NCBI GenBank assembly: GCA_028719205.1 | Contig: JAQUKH010000031.1 | Location: forward strand, 1 to 30,595 | Reading direction: 5' to 3' | Source: a bacterium | GTDB taxonomy: Bacteria > JACRDZ01 > JAQUKH01 | Length of the DNA stretch: 30,595 nt | Part shown: positions 8,896 to 15,644 of the stretch, one piece after another | How the letters are laid out: each line of letters starts with the position of its first letter | How positions within the stretch are numbered: the first letter of the stretch is position 1 | Program-made: the position numbers and the translations under genes | Notes under the pieces: generated by a model | Seen by the model: only the letters and a program-made list of their open reading frames with translations | Told to the model about the DNA's origin: nothing | Databases searched by the model: none

Positions 8896-8923
8896 ATTAT
8901 AGCAAAAATACAAAAACAGTCAA
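8896..8923 (-). promoter_or_regulatory. Promoter of the propeller-dockerin / cohesin operon
   Basis: The -35 TTGACT (8918-8923) and -10 TATAAT (8896-8901) are 16 bases apart. Only 10 bases separate the -10 box from the ATG at 8885, which leaves a leader of about 3-4 bases. The transcript would be leaderless or nearly so. The promoter abuts the porin terminator. Confidence 0.7.
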
Positions 8924-8924
8924 T

Positions 8925-8964
8925 AAAAAAGGCCCCTCTGATGTAACATCAAAGAGGCCTTTTT
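8925..8964 (-). terminator. Intrinsic terminator after the porin gene
   Basis: A GC-rich stem pairs GGCCTCTTT-side bases with GGCCCCTCT across GATG/CATC and a TAA loop. It is followed in minus-strand sense by six T, and by five T on the plus strand, so it could work both ways. It lies 20 bases after the porin stop codon. Confidence 0.85.
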
Positions 8965-8983
8965 ATAATTTAAAAATAACTAA

Positions 8984-10003
8984 TTAAAACTCAGCTGCGA
9001 TACCTAATGAAATATTATTCGCTACTGGATCAATATCTTTCAGCTTGCTTCCTAATACATCCGCTCTTAATATTCCAGTAACTCCATCAGCTATTTTGCA
9101 ATTGGCTTTTAAAGTAATCGCGCTTGATTTTCCAAACATATCATAACCAAGGCTTAAATCATGTCTTTCGCCTATTTTGTAACCAACCGCTAAAACTATT
9201 TCACTTGTTGGAGCAGCTTTTGTCGGGTCAGCAATATCTGTTTCGGTAGCACCTCCTGTTACTTTCTTATCAAGGCCGCCAATAAATTGAACCGTCAAAT
9301 CCACCGGATTTAATTTATATCCAACATTAGCAGCAAAGAATGAACCTTTTACACCATCATCGTCATTAGTATCTGCATTATAAGTAACACCTATTTGTGC
9401 ACCAGAAACTTCAGCACCTAAATTTATAACTGCATCTTTTGATATCGGCGCAGTGGCTGCATTACCGGCAACATCAACACCATTTGCGGTGGCCTTTGTG
9501 TATGAACCATCAACTATTGCGATTGCATATGAAACCATATCCGCTTTCCCGTTATAAGCAACTTGTCTCGTACTATTTGTAGTTAATTTATTGCCTAAAC
9601 ATTCTTTATTTGCAATAGTTTCTCTAATAGCAAATCCAGGTATGGATGTCGCTCCAATTACAAGATTTCCACCACCAATTGCCATGTTAATATAGGTATT
9701 TCCAATACCGGCATTCGCCGCTTCTAATGTAGCTACATTGGTAGCACAAAAATTATTGGAAATTTGCGCGCTGATTTTATCAGTAAGAGTAGCTTTCGCT
9801 GTTAATCTTGCTTCACGAAGATTAAAAGCCTTAAGATTATAACTAGTTTTATTGAACTCACCTGCTGCATCCGTTGAAGTTAAACCACCTAATTCCTGTC
9901 TAACATCAACTTTACCGCTGATCTTTACATCCGCGGCGCTTGACAAACTAACCAAGCCCATAAACATTGCTGCTGCCAAAATAGATATACTGAGTTTTCT
10001 CAT
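8984..10003 (-). CDS. Outer-membrane porin-like beta-barrel protein
   Basis: This 339-residue protein has a clear Sec signal peptide (cleavage after LSSA, near residue 23) and alternating polar/hydrophobic strands throughout. It ends in LGIAAEF, with the C-terminal Phe typical of barrels inserted by the BAM machinery. The opening ADVKISGKVDVRQELG and the later EIVLAVGYKIGERHDLSLGYD strands resemble general trimeric-type porins. Two Cys residues lie in the first half (NNFCATN and ANKECLG) and one near the end (KANCKIA). It has a strong ribosome-binding site, AAAAAGGAGG, its own promoter and its own terminator, so it is probably a well-expressed single-gene unit. Substrate specificity cannot be read from the sequence. 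Confidence 0.8.
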   Translation of the reverse strand: MRKLSISILAAAMFMGLVSLSSAADVKISGKVDVRQELGGLTSTDAAGEFNKTSYNLKAFNLREARLTAKATLTDKISAQISNNFCATNVATLEAANAGIGNTYINMAIGGGNLVIGATSIPGFAIRETIANKECLGNKLTTNSTRQVAYNGKADMVSYAIAIVDGSYTKATANGVDVAGNAATAPISKDAVINLGAEVSGAQIGVTYNADTNDDDGVKGSFFAANVGYKLNPVDLTVQFIGGLDKKVTGGATETDIADPTKAAPTSEIVLAVGYKIGERHDLSLGYDMFGKSSAITLKANCKIADGVTGILRADVLGSKLKDIDPVANNISLGIAAEF

Positions 10004-10223
10004 TTTTTACTTCCTCCTTTTTACTTTATGTTTATTACGCAGAGAATATATAAAATAATCTACCCACCCTTCAGAACTTTTATTACTCTCTAATTATTAC
10101 CGGTCTTATCATTACCACTAAAGATCTTTTTACTTTTAACCGCCTCCTTTCTCTATTTTTTTATCTAAAAAAATATGGCTGAAGACGAAATTACATCTTA
10201 ATCTTTTATCTATCTTGTGACAA

Positions 10224-10252
10224 AATTTATCATATTATCAAACCAATGTCAA
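10224..10252 (-). promoter_or_regulatory. Probable porin promoter
   Basis: The -35 TTGACA (10247-10252) is perfect and the -10 TAAATT (10224-10229) is a partial match, with 17 bases between. The predicted start near 10217 leaves an unusually long untranslated leader before the porin ATG at 10003. Confidence 0.6.
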
Positions 10253-10283
10253 GGGAAAAAGCACCCGAAGTTCAAGCAAAATA

Positions 10284-10303
10284 ACAGTCAGGCCTGCTAC
10301 TGT
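10284..10303 (-). terminator. Possible weak terminator after tatC
   Basis: The arms ACAGT/ACTGT enclose a CAGGCCTG palindrome and are followed in minus-strand sense by TTATTTTG. It lies 30 bases after the tatC stop. The T tract is short and broken, so termination may be inefficient. Confidence 0.35.
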
Positions 10304-10333
10304 AATAAAATATCGGAATATACAATAAAAACT

Positions 10334-11044
10334 TTAGTATTTATGTAAGGCCGAAATCCTGATACCTATTTCATAAAATATTACCATCGGCACTGCCAGT
10401 AAGATCTGCGACATTGGATCCGGTCCGGGTGTTAAAAAACCCGCGGCTATAAAAATAAGAAGAATGGCATATTTTCTGTTTTTTCTTAAAACATGCGCTT
10501 GGACAATATTAAGCTTTGTTAAAAAATATAATATCAGCGGCATTTCGAATATTAAACCAAAGAAAAACAAAGTCCAGAGTAAAAAAGAGATATACCGGGC
10601 CGCGCTCCATTGAGCGGAAAGGAATTCATTCTCAAATTGCAAAAAAAATCTTAATGCCGAAGGGATAACAATACTATAACAAAAAATTACTCCGGTAATA
10701 AATAACAAAAAGGCAAGAATACTTACAAATATCATACGCCTGCCGGCAACTATTTTTTCAACCGGAAGCAAAGAAATGACCTGGTAAAAAATAAACGGCA
10801 AGGCTAAAAACACGCCCCCTAATATAGAAATTTCGAGGTTAATGTATAACGCTTCAAAAGGTGTGATAAAGATCAGAGAACTTTCGGGTTTTATTTTAAG
10901 ATACGGATATTGTATTAAATACCAGATATTTTTTTTAAAAAAATAACATAAAAAAGACGCCGCAAGGACAAAGATAAATATTTTTATTATCTTTTGCCTT
11001 AAATCCTGCAGGAATAAAAAAATTTTATCATTAGAAATATCCAT
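10334..11044 (-). CDS. tatC: Sec-independent (Tat) translocase subunit TatC
   Basis: TatC is the inner-membrane receptor for twin-arginine signal peptides of folded, often cofactor-bearing, exported proteins. It is 236 residues, with six hydrophobic segments as expected. The N-terminal FLQDLRQKIIK corresponds to the family's HLxELRxR region, and the late motif FLTPGPDPMSQILLAVPM is diagnostic. It follows a multihaem cytochrome gene and its terminator. The only ribosome-binding-like sequence, GGGGAG at 11 bases from the ATG, lies at the edge of the palindromic repeat upstream. No tatA or tatB is in the window, and none of the exported proteins here shows a twin-arginine signal, so its substrates are encoded elsewhere. 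Confidence 0.93.
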   Translation of the reverse strand: MDISNDKIFLFLQDLRQKIIKIFIFVLAASFLCYFFKKNIWYLIQYPYLKIKPESSLIFITPFEALYINLEISILGGVFLALPFIFYQVISLLPVEKIVAGRRMIFVSILAFLLFITGVIFCYSIVIPSALRFFLQFENEFLSAQWSAARYISFLLWTLFFFGLIFEMPLILYFLTKLNIVQAHVLRKNRKYAILLIFIAAGFLTPGPDPMSQILLAVPMVIFYEIGIRISALHKY

Positions 11045-11062
11045 AATAAAAATAACTCCCCA

Positions 11063-11088
11063 CCCCCCTCTTTAATTAAAGAGGGGGG
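11063..11088. repeat. Perfect 26-bp palindrome between the multihaem cytochrome gene and tatC
   Basis: CCCCCCTCTTTAA is followed at once by its exact reverse complement. Further C- and G-runs flank it (CTCCCCA and AAGGGGGCG), so it looks like a member of the same CCCC/GGGG short-repeat family seen at 23298-23380 and 28566-28593. In tatC mRNA it would form a strong hairpin next to the start codon. Confidence 0.75.
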
Positions 11089-11117
11089 CAAGGGGGCGTT
11101 TTTCCTTAATAAAGAAA

Positions 11118-11153
11118 GGGAGCCAGCATAAAAATATTTTATCTCTGGCTCCC
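11118..11153 (-). terminator. Intrinsic terminator after the membrane multihaem cytochrome gene
   Basis: A perfect 9-bp stem GGGAGCCAG/CTGGCTCCC with an 18-base AT-rich loop is followed in minus-strand sense by TTTCTTTATT. It is 20 bases beyond the stop codon. The loop is long for a terminator. Confidence 0.6.
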
Positions 11154-11173
11154 TTGGTTATTACTGATTATGA

Positions 11174-12427
11174 TTATTTTTTTGGCAATAACTCTTTTGC
11201 CGCTTTTAATTTTTCCTCTGCTTTTTTCAACATAGCATCGGTATAATCACTGTTATGCGCTCCACGGCTTCCGTCCTTCATCGCATAATCATAATTGTAT
11301 TTAGCAATGTTTAGCAATTCTTTCGCTTCAGCTACCTCAGAACTTTGTTTTTTACCTGCCTTCTTTAATTGTTTTTCTACATCTTCTATTAAACCTTTTA
11401 CAGGCGCTGCCAAAGCCTCATAACTGTTCTGCCAATCCTTGACCATATCCTGATATCCTTTACTGTGACAACCATCACAGGTAGAAACATCCGCCTTAAA
11501 TTTATTACCTTCCGAATGTCCGCAATCTCCACAATCTGCCTGTCCATTCATCAGGCCGGGCGCGTCTTCAACCTCTTTAGCTCCTTTACCCGCATGCATA
11601 TTAACCTGGCCGATATGACATCTCGCGCAAGCGTCTTTAAATGCTTTTTTACCATTATGACAACGGAAACAAATTTCCATCCTTGGAAGATTCATTGGCC
11701 CAATTCCTAAAGACACCGGAGCATGAGCAATCTCTTGATGACAATCTAAACAAATTAATCCTTTGTCTTCATGAGAGGCATGTGAGCCTGGAACCGCGCT
11801 GAACTTTTCCTCCATGGCAGCTGCCTTTGATTTTACCTCTGCCTTACTTTCAGGCGCCAGAGCATTAGGGTCTTTTTCAACATCTTTCTGGGCATCTAAC
11901 AAGGCATTAGGATTAATCATTCCGGTTTTGTCCGGGTGGCAACGCTTACAAGATTCATTAATAATATTGCGTGATCCTGTCTCCGGAGGGCAAATAAATT
12001 CTTCACCTTTTGATTTAACAAAGAAAGTGGTCGTTGGGGTATGAAGATACTGAGGTAAAATTTCCTTACGTTCCTCCTCCGGGATCTCTGATAACGATTC
12101 GCCCCTGCGACCGGCAATCTCATGTGGTATGGAAACTAAAACAGCAACTAATTTTCCTTTTATTAAACCCACTAAACCCGGGGTATAATGACATCCATGA
12201 CAATCGGCCTTATGGCCGTTATGTGCTAATGGTTTCCCATTATTTCCGCTCCCGTGGAAAGATGCCCTGAATGAATCAACATCCGGGCCCATATCATGGC
12301 ACACAGCTTTACAAAAAGTCGGAGCCGAAGAAAAATCAATACTAGCCTTAATACCATAAATCACAACAATAGCAATAATAATTGAAATAACTACATTCGT
12401 CTTTATCCACTCTTTGATTTTACCCAT
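11174..12427 (-). CDS. Membrane-anchored multihaem cytochrome c, NapC/NirT-like at the N-terminus
   Basis: This 417-residue protein has one N-terminal membrane helix (about 11-30) and no cleavage site, so the haem domain should face the periplasm. The first haem site is unusual: CKAVCHDM at 39-46, a CX3CH in place of CXXCH but keeping the CHxM pattern of NrfH/NapC quinol dehydrogenases. Standard CXXCH sites follow at C76, C160, C226, C253, C267 and C317. An eighth place, CGDCGH at C299, carries an extra Gly before the His and may or may not bind haem. The C-terminal helical segment (330-417) includes DGSRGAHNSDY, as in nitrite reductase-type cytochromes. A quinol-oxidising electron donor to periplasmic cytochromes is the likely role, by inference. 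It follows ccsA by 72 bases. Confidence 0.85.
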   Translation of the reverse strand: MGKIKEWIKTNVVISIIIAIVVIYGIKASIDFSSAPTFCKAVCHDMGPDVDSFRASFHGSGNNGKPLAHNGHKADCHGCHYTPGLVGLIKGKLVAVLVSIPHEIAGRRGESLSEIPEEERKEILPQYLHTPTTTFFVKSKGEEFICPPETGSRNIINESCKRCHPDKTGMINPNALLDAQKDVEKDPNALAPESKAEVKSKAAAMEEKFSAVPGSHASHEDKGLICLDCHQEIAHAPVSLGIGPMNLPRMEICFRCHNGKKAFKDACARCHIGQVNMHAGKGAKEVEDAPGLMNGQADCGDCGHSEGNKFKADVSTCDGCHSKGYQDMVKDWQNSYEALAAPVKGLIEDVEKQLKKAGKKQSSEVAEAKELLNIAKYNYDYAMKDGSRGAHNSDYTDAMLKKAEEKLKAAKELLPKK

Positions 12428-12499
12428 TTATTTTTTTTGCCCCCTTTCTTAGTTTTTTCGTATTTCGTCGTTCGTATTCCGACATACGATATACAAAAA

Positions 12500-13459
12500 T
12501 TAATTATAACTATGTAAACCCGGCAGTAAGAAATTTACACCAAAATAAGTAAACACAACTGCCCAAAAACCATAAACTGATATGTACGCAGCTTTAATCC
12601 CGCTCCATCCCGACGTTTTTCTCGCATGCAGATAAGCCGCGTATATGAACCATGTTATCAAAGACCATGTTTCTTTCGGGTCCCACGACCAGTAACTGCC
12701 CCATGCGGAATCCGCCCAAACAGCGCCCGCTATAATACCGCCTGTTAAAAATATGAAGCCATAAACCGCCGCATTATAATTTACTTTATCTACCACATCA
12801 ATCGGGGGAAGTCTTTCCTTCAATTTTTTTTCATTCTTATACAATAGATAACAAACAAAAACAAATACACCTATAAAAATAAACATGCTTATTATACCCT
12901 GATTAAATTTTATTTTCAATAAAAAATAAAATATTAATGTTGTAATAATACAAATGTTCAAAGCGGCCGAGAAAAAGGCCCATTTATTTTCTATTTTCAA
13001 AAGGTAAAGCAAAGCACAGCCATATGACACGACAAATCCGCCATATCCGATAAAGATCACAGCGACATGGATTTCCAGCCAAACACTTTGTAATATAGGA
13101 ACTAGAGGCTGAATATCAGAGGAAAATGTTTTTGCGTAAAGGATCGCTAAGAATGATAATGGAACTACAAAAACACCAAGGCTTTTAAGCTGATACTTAA
13201 ATTGCGCATAAATATAAAAAAGAATAATAATCCAGGAAAAATATATAAGGGATTCATACAAATTGGCAAAAGGAGCATGCCCTGATTCTATTATACGGAA
13301 AATAATACCTGTTGTATGAATAATAAAACCGCATATGGTGAAAATTTTTGCGGCTAAATATAATTTATCGTTTTTATTGTAAATTATATGACATATAAAA
13401 ATAATACTTGATAAAAAATAAATAAAAGCGGTAACATTAAATAATATAACATTTCTCAC
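12500..13459 (-). CDS. ccsA: System II cytochrome c biogenesis protein, CcsA/ResC family
   Basis: CcsA-type proteins deliver haem across the inner membrane and, with a CcsB/ResB partner, attach it to CXXCH motifs. The protein is 319 residues with about eight membrane segments. The diagnostic tryptophan-rich WWD motif is visible as WGSYWSWDPKETWSLITW near residue 255. Conserved His residues lie in ESGHAPFANLYES, WLEIHVAV and AAYLHARK. The start is GTG at 13459; an in-frame TAA four codons upstream rules out a longer form. No ribosome-binding site is present, and the promoter places transcription start 1-3 bases from the GTG, so the mRNA looks leaderless. Its place among multihaem cytochrome genes fits its function. 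No ResB/CcsB partner is in the window. The naming of this family (ccsA or ccsB) varies between databases. Confidence 0.93.
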   Translation of the reverse strand: MRNVILFNVTAFIYFLSSIIFICHIIYNKNDKLYLAAKIFTICGFIIHTTGIIFRIIESGHAPFANLYESLIYFSWIIILFYIYAQFKYQLKSLGVFVVPLSFLAILYAKTFSSDIQPLVPILQSVWLEIHVAVIFIGYGGFVVSYGCALLYLLKIENKWAFFSAALNICIITTLIFYFLLKIKFNQGIISMFIFIGVFVFVCYLLYKNEKKLKERLPPIDVVDKVNYNAAVYGFIFLTGGIIAGAVWADSAWGSYWSWDPKETWSLITWFIYAAYLHARKTSGWSGIKAAYISVYGFWAVVFTYFGVNFLLPGLHSYN

Positions 13460-13467
13460 GGTTATTG

Positions 13468-13496
13468 ATTATACAACTTTATTATTTTGCGGGCAA
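13468..13496 (-). promoter_or_regulatory. ccsA promoter giving a leaderless transcript
   Basis: The -35 TTGCCC (13491-13496) and perfect -10 TATAAT (13468-13473) have a 17-base spacer. Eight bases lie between the -10 box and the GTG start codon. It sits just after the cytochrome c3 terminator. Confidence 0.65.
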
Positions 13497-13500
13497 CCTA

Positions 13501-13546
13501 AAAAAAGGGGAAATGATCAATATTTAATCTATTCGATCATTTCCCC
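13501..13546 (-). terminator. Intrinsic terminator after cytochrome c3
   Basis: A perfect 12-bp stem GGGGAAATGATC/GATCATTTCCCC with a 16-base AT-rich loop is followed in minus-strand sense by six T. It separates the cytochrome c3 unit from ccsA. Confidence 0.88.
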
Positions 13547-13583
13547 TCACGCTATAAATCCAACTAAATTATTATTTAGTTGA

Positions 13584-13988
13584 TTATTTTTCTTCCTTCT
13601 CTCCAGCTGCCTTTGGATGACAACCATCACATTTAGTCGGAGCCTTTTTCTCTTTATCTGTTTTATGGCATCCGATACATTGGATATGAAAAGGATTCTC
13701 TTTTGCTGATGAACTGGACGCATCAATCTTCTGTTTATCCTTCTCCTGTACCTTCGCATGGCAAGCCGCATCAGAACATTTTGTTTCTTCTGCCTTTTCT
13801 CCATCCGCTTTTTTATGATGACAATTTACACATTTTACATCTTTCATCTCACCGTGTTTTTTATGTTCAAAAACAACCGCTGATTTTTTCTTTTTCCAAT
13901 GTTCAATTGTCACTTTTTCCGGAGCTGCCGCGAAAACTACTGTTGACAAAAACAATACGCTAAAAATTCCACCTAATAATTTTTTCAC
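13584..13988 (-). CDS. Periplasmic tetrahaem cytochrome c3 (class III)
   Basis: This small electron carrier (134 residues) has a Sec signal peptide ending near residue 20. The haem sites are CVNCHH (C53), CSDAACH (C71, a CX4CH site), CIGCH (C104) and CDGCH (C120). The axial-ligand pattern of class III cytochrome c3 is present: HKKH at 42-45 before haem 1, the doubled His in CVNCHH, and His101 before haem 3. The C-terminus is lysine- and glutamate-rich. The start is GTG at 13988, with a GGAAGGGGG ribosome-binding sequence upstream. It lies 44 bases after the coiled-coil lipoprotein gene, with no terminator seen between them. It is a good candidate to shuttle electrons between the membrane cytochrome at 11174 and the 16-haem cytochrome at 17430. 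Confidence 0.9.
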   Translation of the reverse strand: MKKLLGGIFSVLFLSTVVFAAAPEKVTIEHWKKKKSAVVFEHKKHGEMKDVKCVNCHHKKADGEKAEETKCSDAACHAKVQEKDKQKIDASSSSAKENPFHIQCIGCHKTDKEKKAPTKCDGCHPKAAGEKEEK

Positions 13989-14032
13989 TATTTTTTCACC
14001 CCCTTCCTTTTATCAATAAAACTGCATACCAA

Positions 14033-15487
14033 TTATTCCAACTTAGCCCTTGTATCCTCATATAGTTTCTTAGACGCTTCAGAATCCTCAGCTGCCTTAG
14101 CAGATTGCTTTCTAAGCTGCTCAGCCAAATCTCTCAATCTTATGGAATCTGATTTTACCTTAGCCGCTTCAGCTTTAAGTAACTTAACCTCAGCTTCTTT
14201 CTCTTTAGCAACTTTTATCTGTTCAGGAGAGATTTCAGGAGGCAACTCTTTCTGCATCTTTTCCACTTCTGCTAATTGCGCCTTCAAGGAATCAACTTTT
14301 TCCGAGACAACCTTTTCATTGTCCTGCGCCTTTTTAACGTCAGGAGCCAAAGCATTTAATTCTTTTGCTGAATTTTCTAATGACTTCTGAGATGCGTCAT
14401 ATTTTTCCTGAATATCTTTAGCTTCAACTTTCGCGGCATCTGCTTTCTTTTTATAATCATCCGCCTCTTCATTATTACCCCTTATACGCGCAACCCTTTC
14501 TTTCGCGGTAAAGATATTTATCTGACCTGTAATTTCATCCAATTTATCTTTATATCCCTTTGATTCAGCCTCAACTTCTTTCAGCTTACTTTCAACAGAA
14601 GATTTAGCTGTAACTTTCTTTTTTGAAACAGCAATCAAAGCTGTTAATTCATTATCCGCAGCTTTAATCTCATCCTGCAGCTCACTTACTTTTCTGGCTA
14701 ACGCTTCAGGATTTATCCTTAATGCTTCCTGCTCCTGCTGTTTAACCCTCGATTCTAAATCCTTAGATCTTTCTTCCGCGTCCCTTGCCTGAACATCTAA
14801 CTCTTCTGATTTGCTTTTTAGATCTTTAGCGTTATTCTCCGCTTTTTCCATTGACAGTTTAGCATTATTAATTTTTACTTTAGCTTCCCGCAAAGAATTC
14901 TTGGATTTTTTTATGATCGGGGCAAGCAATTGTTGGACCATTTTTCTGGATAACATCTCAGTGGTAGTTATTTTCCCAAAATCCAAAAGATACGCAAAAT
15001 CGCTTCCGGTAGCTATATAATTCACCTGCCAGATTAGAGAACCGTCTTTTGTATCAAGCATGTGGATATCCATTGATATTACAGGATCATCTTTTTTACC
15101 CATTTCAAAAGTGTCTATTGTTCCCAAAATAACAGCATCTACACCCAAAGCCTCACCTATTTTCTGCGCGTCGGCTAATTCCAGTGTATTAACTCCACCC
15201 TTTGCCCTTACTTTCACTTCTTTTAAGGCTTTATCTACCTCTCCTGGTTCTATTACCTTAAATTGGCTTGAAGTCATCAATTCTATCGCAAAAATATAGG
15301 CTAATTTTTCACCGGCATTTTTATCTTTACTCATATTATTAAACTCAAGAAGAGCCAGCTTTTTTACTTTATGCAAAGGTGCTTCATCTTTTAAGTAGGT
15401 ACGCATATTACCCCCGCATCCCACATTCAGAAAAACACCAGCACAAACTAATAAAATTATTTTCTTTTTACGGAATAATTCCCACAT
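14033..15487 (-). CDS. CsgG-like lipoprotein with a long coiled-coil tail
   Basis: This 484-residue protein has a lipoprotein-like signal peptide with Cys24 in NVGC; the lipobox is imperfect. Residues about 40-195 look like the CsgG/GNA1162 fold: VKKLALLEFNNMS, LMTSSQFKVIEPGEVDKAL, AQKIGEALGVDAVILGTI and LDTKDGSLIWQ. From about 196 to the end it is a charged, heptad-rich coiled coil of nearly 290 residues. CsgG itself forms an outer-membrane export pore, but this family also includes surface-anchored proteins of unknown role. The coiled coil suggests a periplasm-spanning or oligomeric scaffold. It has its own promoter, a structured leader and a GGAGGA ribosome-binding site, and probably shares a transcript with cytochrome c3. 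Confidence 0.75.
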   Translation of the reverse strand: MWELFRKKKIILLVCAGVFLNVGCGGNMRTYLKDEAPLHKVKKLALLEFNNMSKDKNAGEKLAYIFAIELMTSSQFKVIEPGEVDKALKEVKVRAKGGVNTLELADAQKIGEALGVDAVILGTIDTFEMGKKDDPVISMDIHMLDTKDGSLIWQVNYIATGSDFAYLLDFGKITTTEMLSRKMVQQLLAPIIKKSKNSLREAKVKINNAKLSMEKAENNAKDLKSKSEELDVQARDAEERSKDLESRVKQQEQEALRINPEALARKVSELQDEIKAADNELTALIAVSKKKVTAKSSVESKLKEVEAESKGYKDKLDEITGQINIFTAKERVARIRGNNEEADDYKKKADAAKVEAKDIQEKYDASQKSLENSAKELNALAPDVKKAQDNEKVVSEKVDSLKAQLAEVEKMQKELPPEISPEQIKVAKEKEAEVKLLKAEAAKVKSDSIRLRDLAEQLRKQSAKAAEDSEASKKLYEDTRAKLE

Positions 15488-15563
15488 TCCTATTCCTCCT
15501 TTTATAAACTTGAGTTAATCGAAAGGTTCTGGCTGAAAGCCAGGTTCTTTCGCTTTTACTCAT
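15468..15563 (-). CDS. Possible 31-residue upstream ORF overlapping the CsgG-like gene
   Basis: This ATG frame has GAGGA 5 bases upstream and runs through the 33-base leader hairpin. It ends with TAA 20 bases inside the CsgG-like gene, in another frame. Its ribosome-binding site lies in the 3' arm of the small hairpin at 15566-15584. The predicted peptide starts MSKSERTWLSARTF and is rich in Arg and Lys. A random frame of this length is not rare in this sequence, so the call is weak. Confidence 0.2.
   Translation of the reverse strand: MSKSERTWLSARTFRLTQVYKRRNRNVGIIP
15520..15552 (-). promoter_or_regulatory. Long hairpin in the leader of the CsgG-like gene
   Basis: In RNA sense, CGAAAG-AAC-CTGGCT is followed by TTC and then AGCCAG-AAC-CTTTCG. 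This gives two perfect 6-bp stems separated by a symmetric AAC/AAC internal loop. It has no T tract, so it is not a terminator. It lies 32 bases before the start codon. I do not recognise it as a known riboswitch. Confidence 0.6.
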
Positions 15564-15565
15564 TG

Positions 15566-15584
15566 TTATCCTCGTCGGGGATAA
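15566..15584 (-). promoter_or_regulatory. Small hairpin in the leader of the CsgG-like gene
   Basis: A 6-bp stem TTATCC/GGATAA closes a 7-base loop CCCGACGA-type sequence. It covers the GAGGA that precedes the possible upstream ORF at 15468-15563. Confidence 0.45.
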
Positions 15585-15605
15585 ATAATCATTTACAAGT
15601 TTTTT

Positions 15606-15634
15606 ATGTTACACATTAAACACATTTTTGTCAA
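15606..15634 (-). promoter_or_regulatory. Promoter of the CsgG-like lipoprotein / cytochrome c3 unit
   Basis: A perfect -35 TTGACA (15629-15634) and -10 TAACAT (15606-15611) are separated by 17 bases. The predicted start near 15599 gives a leader of about 112 bases. It sits just after the stop of the barrel gene at 15645. Confidence 0.65.
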
Positions 15635-15644
15635 GTAAAAAATC

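Larger units (their letters stand above)
10004..10333. other. 330-base gap: long porin leader, porin promoter and tatC 3' end
   Basis: I see no gene here. From right to left it holds a weak hairpin after tatC (10284-10303), the porin promoter (10224-10252) and a porin leader of about 214 bases. The leader has a second, unused AAAGGAGGCGG at 10140-10150 with no start codon at usable distance, which resembles the real porin ribosome-binding site at 10011-10020. No known riboswitch is recognisable. Confidence 0.6.

Noticed and set aside
10334-11044. Tat export as part of the electron conduit
   Set aside because: None of the cytochromes, propellers or barrels here has a twin-arginine signal, and cytochromes c are exported unfolded by Sec.
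12455-12492. Iterated CGTATT/CGTCGT tract between ccsA and the membrane cytochrome
   Set aside because: It is a short imperfect repeat with no stable hairpin, coding sense or promoter match; it may be the remnant of a repeat element.
15520-15584. Riboswitch (cyclic di-GMP, guanidine or similar) in the leader before 15487
   Set aside because: The ACGA loop and hairpin do not match the conserved core of any class I can recall, and there is no terminator or second aptamer arm.
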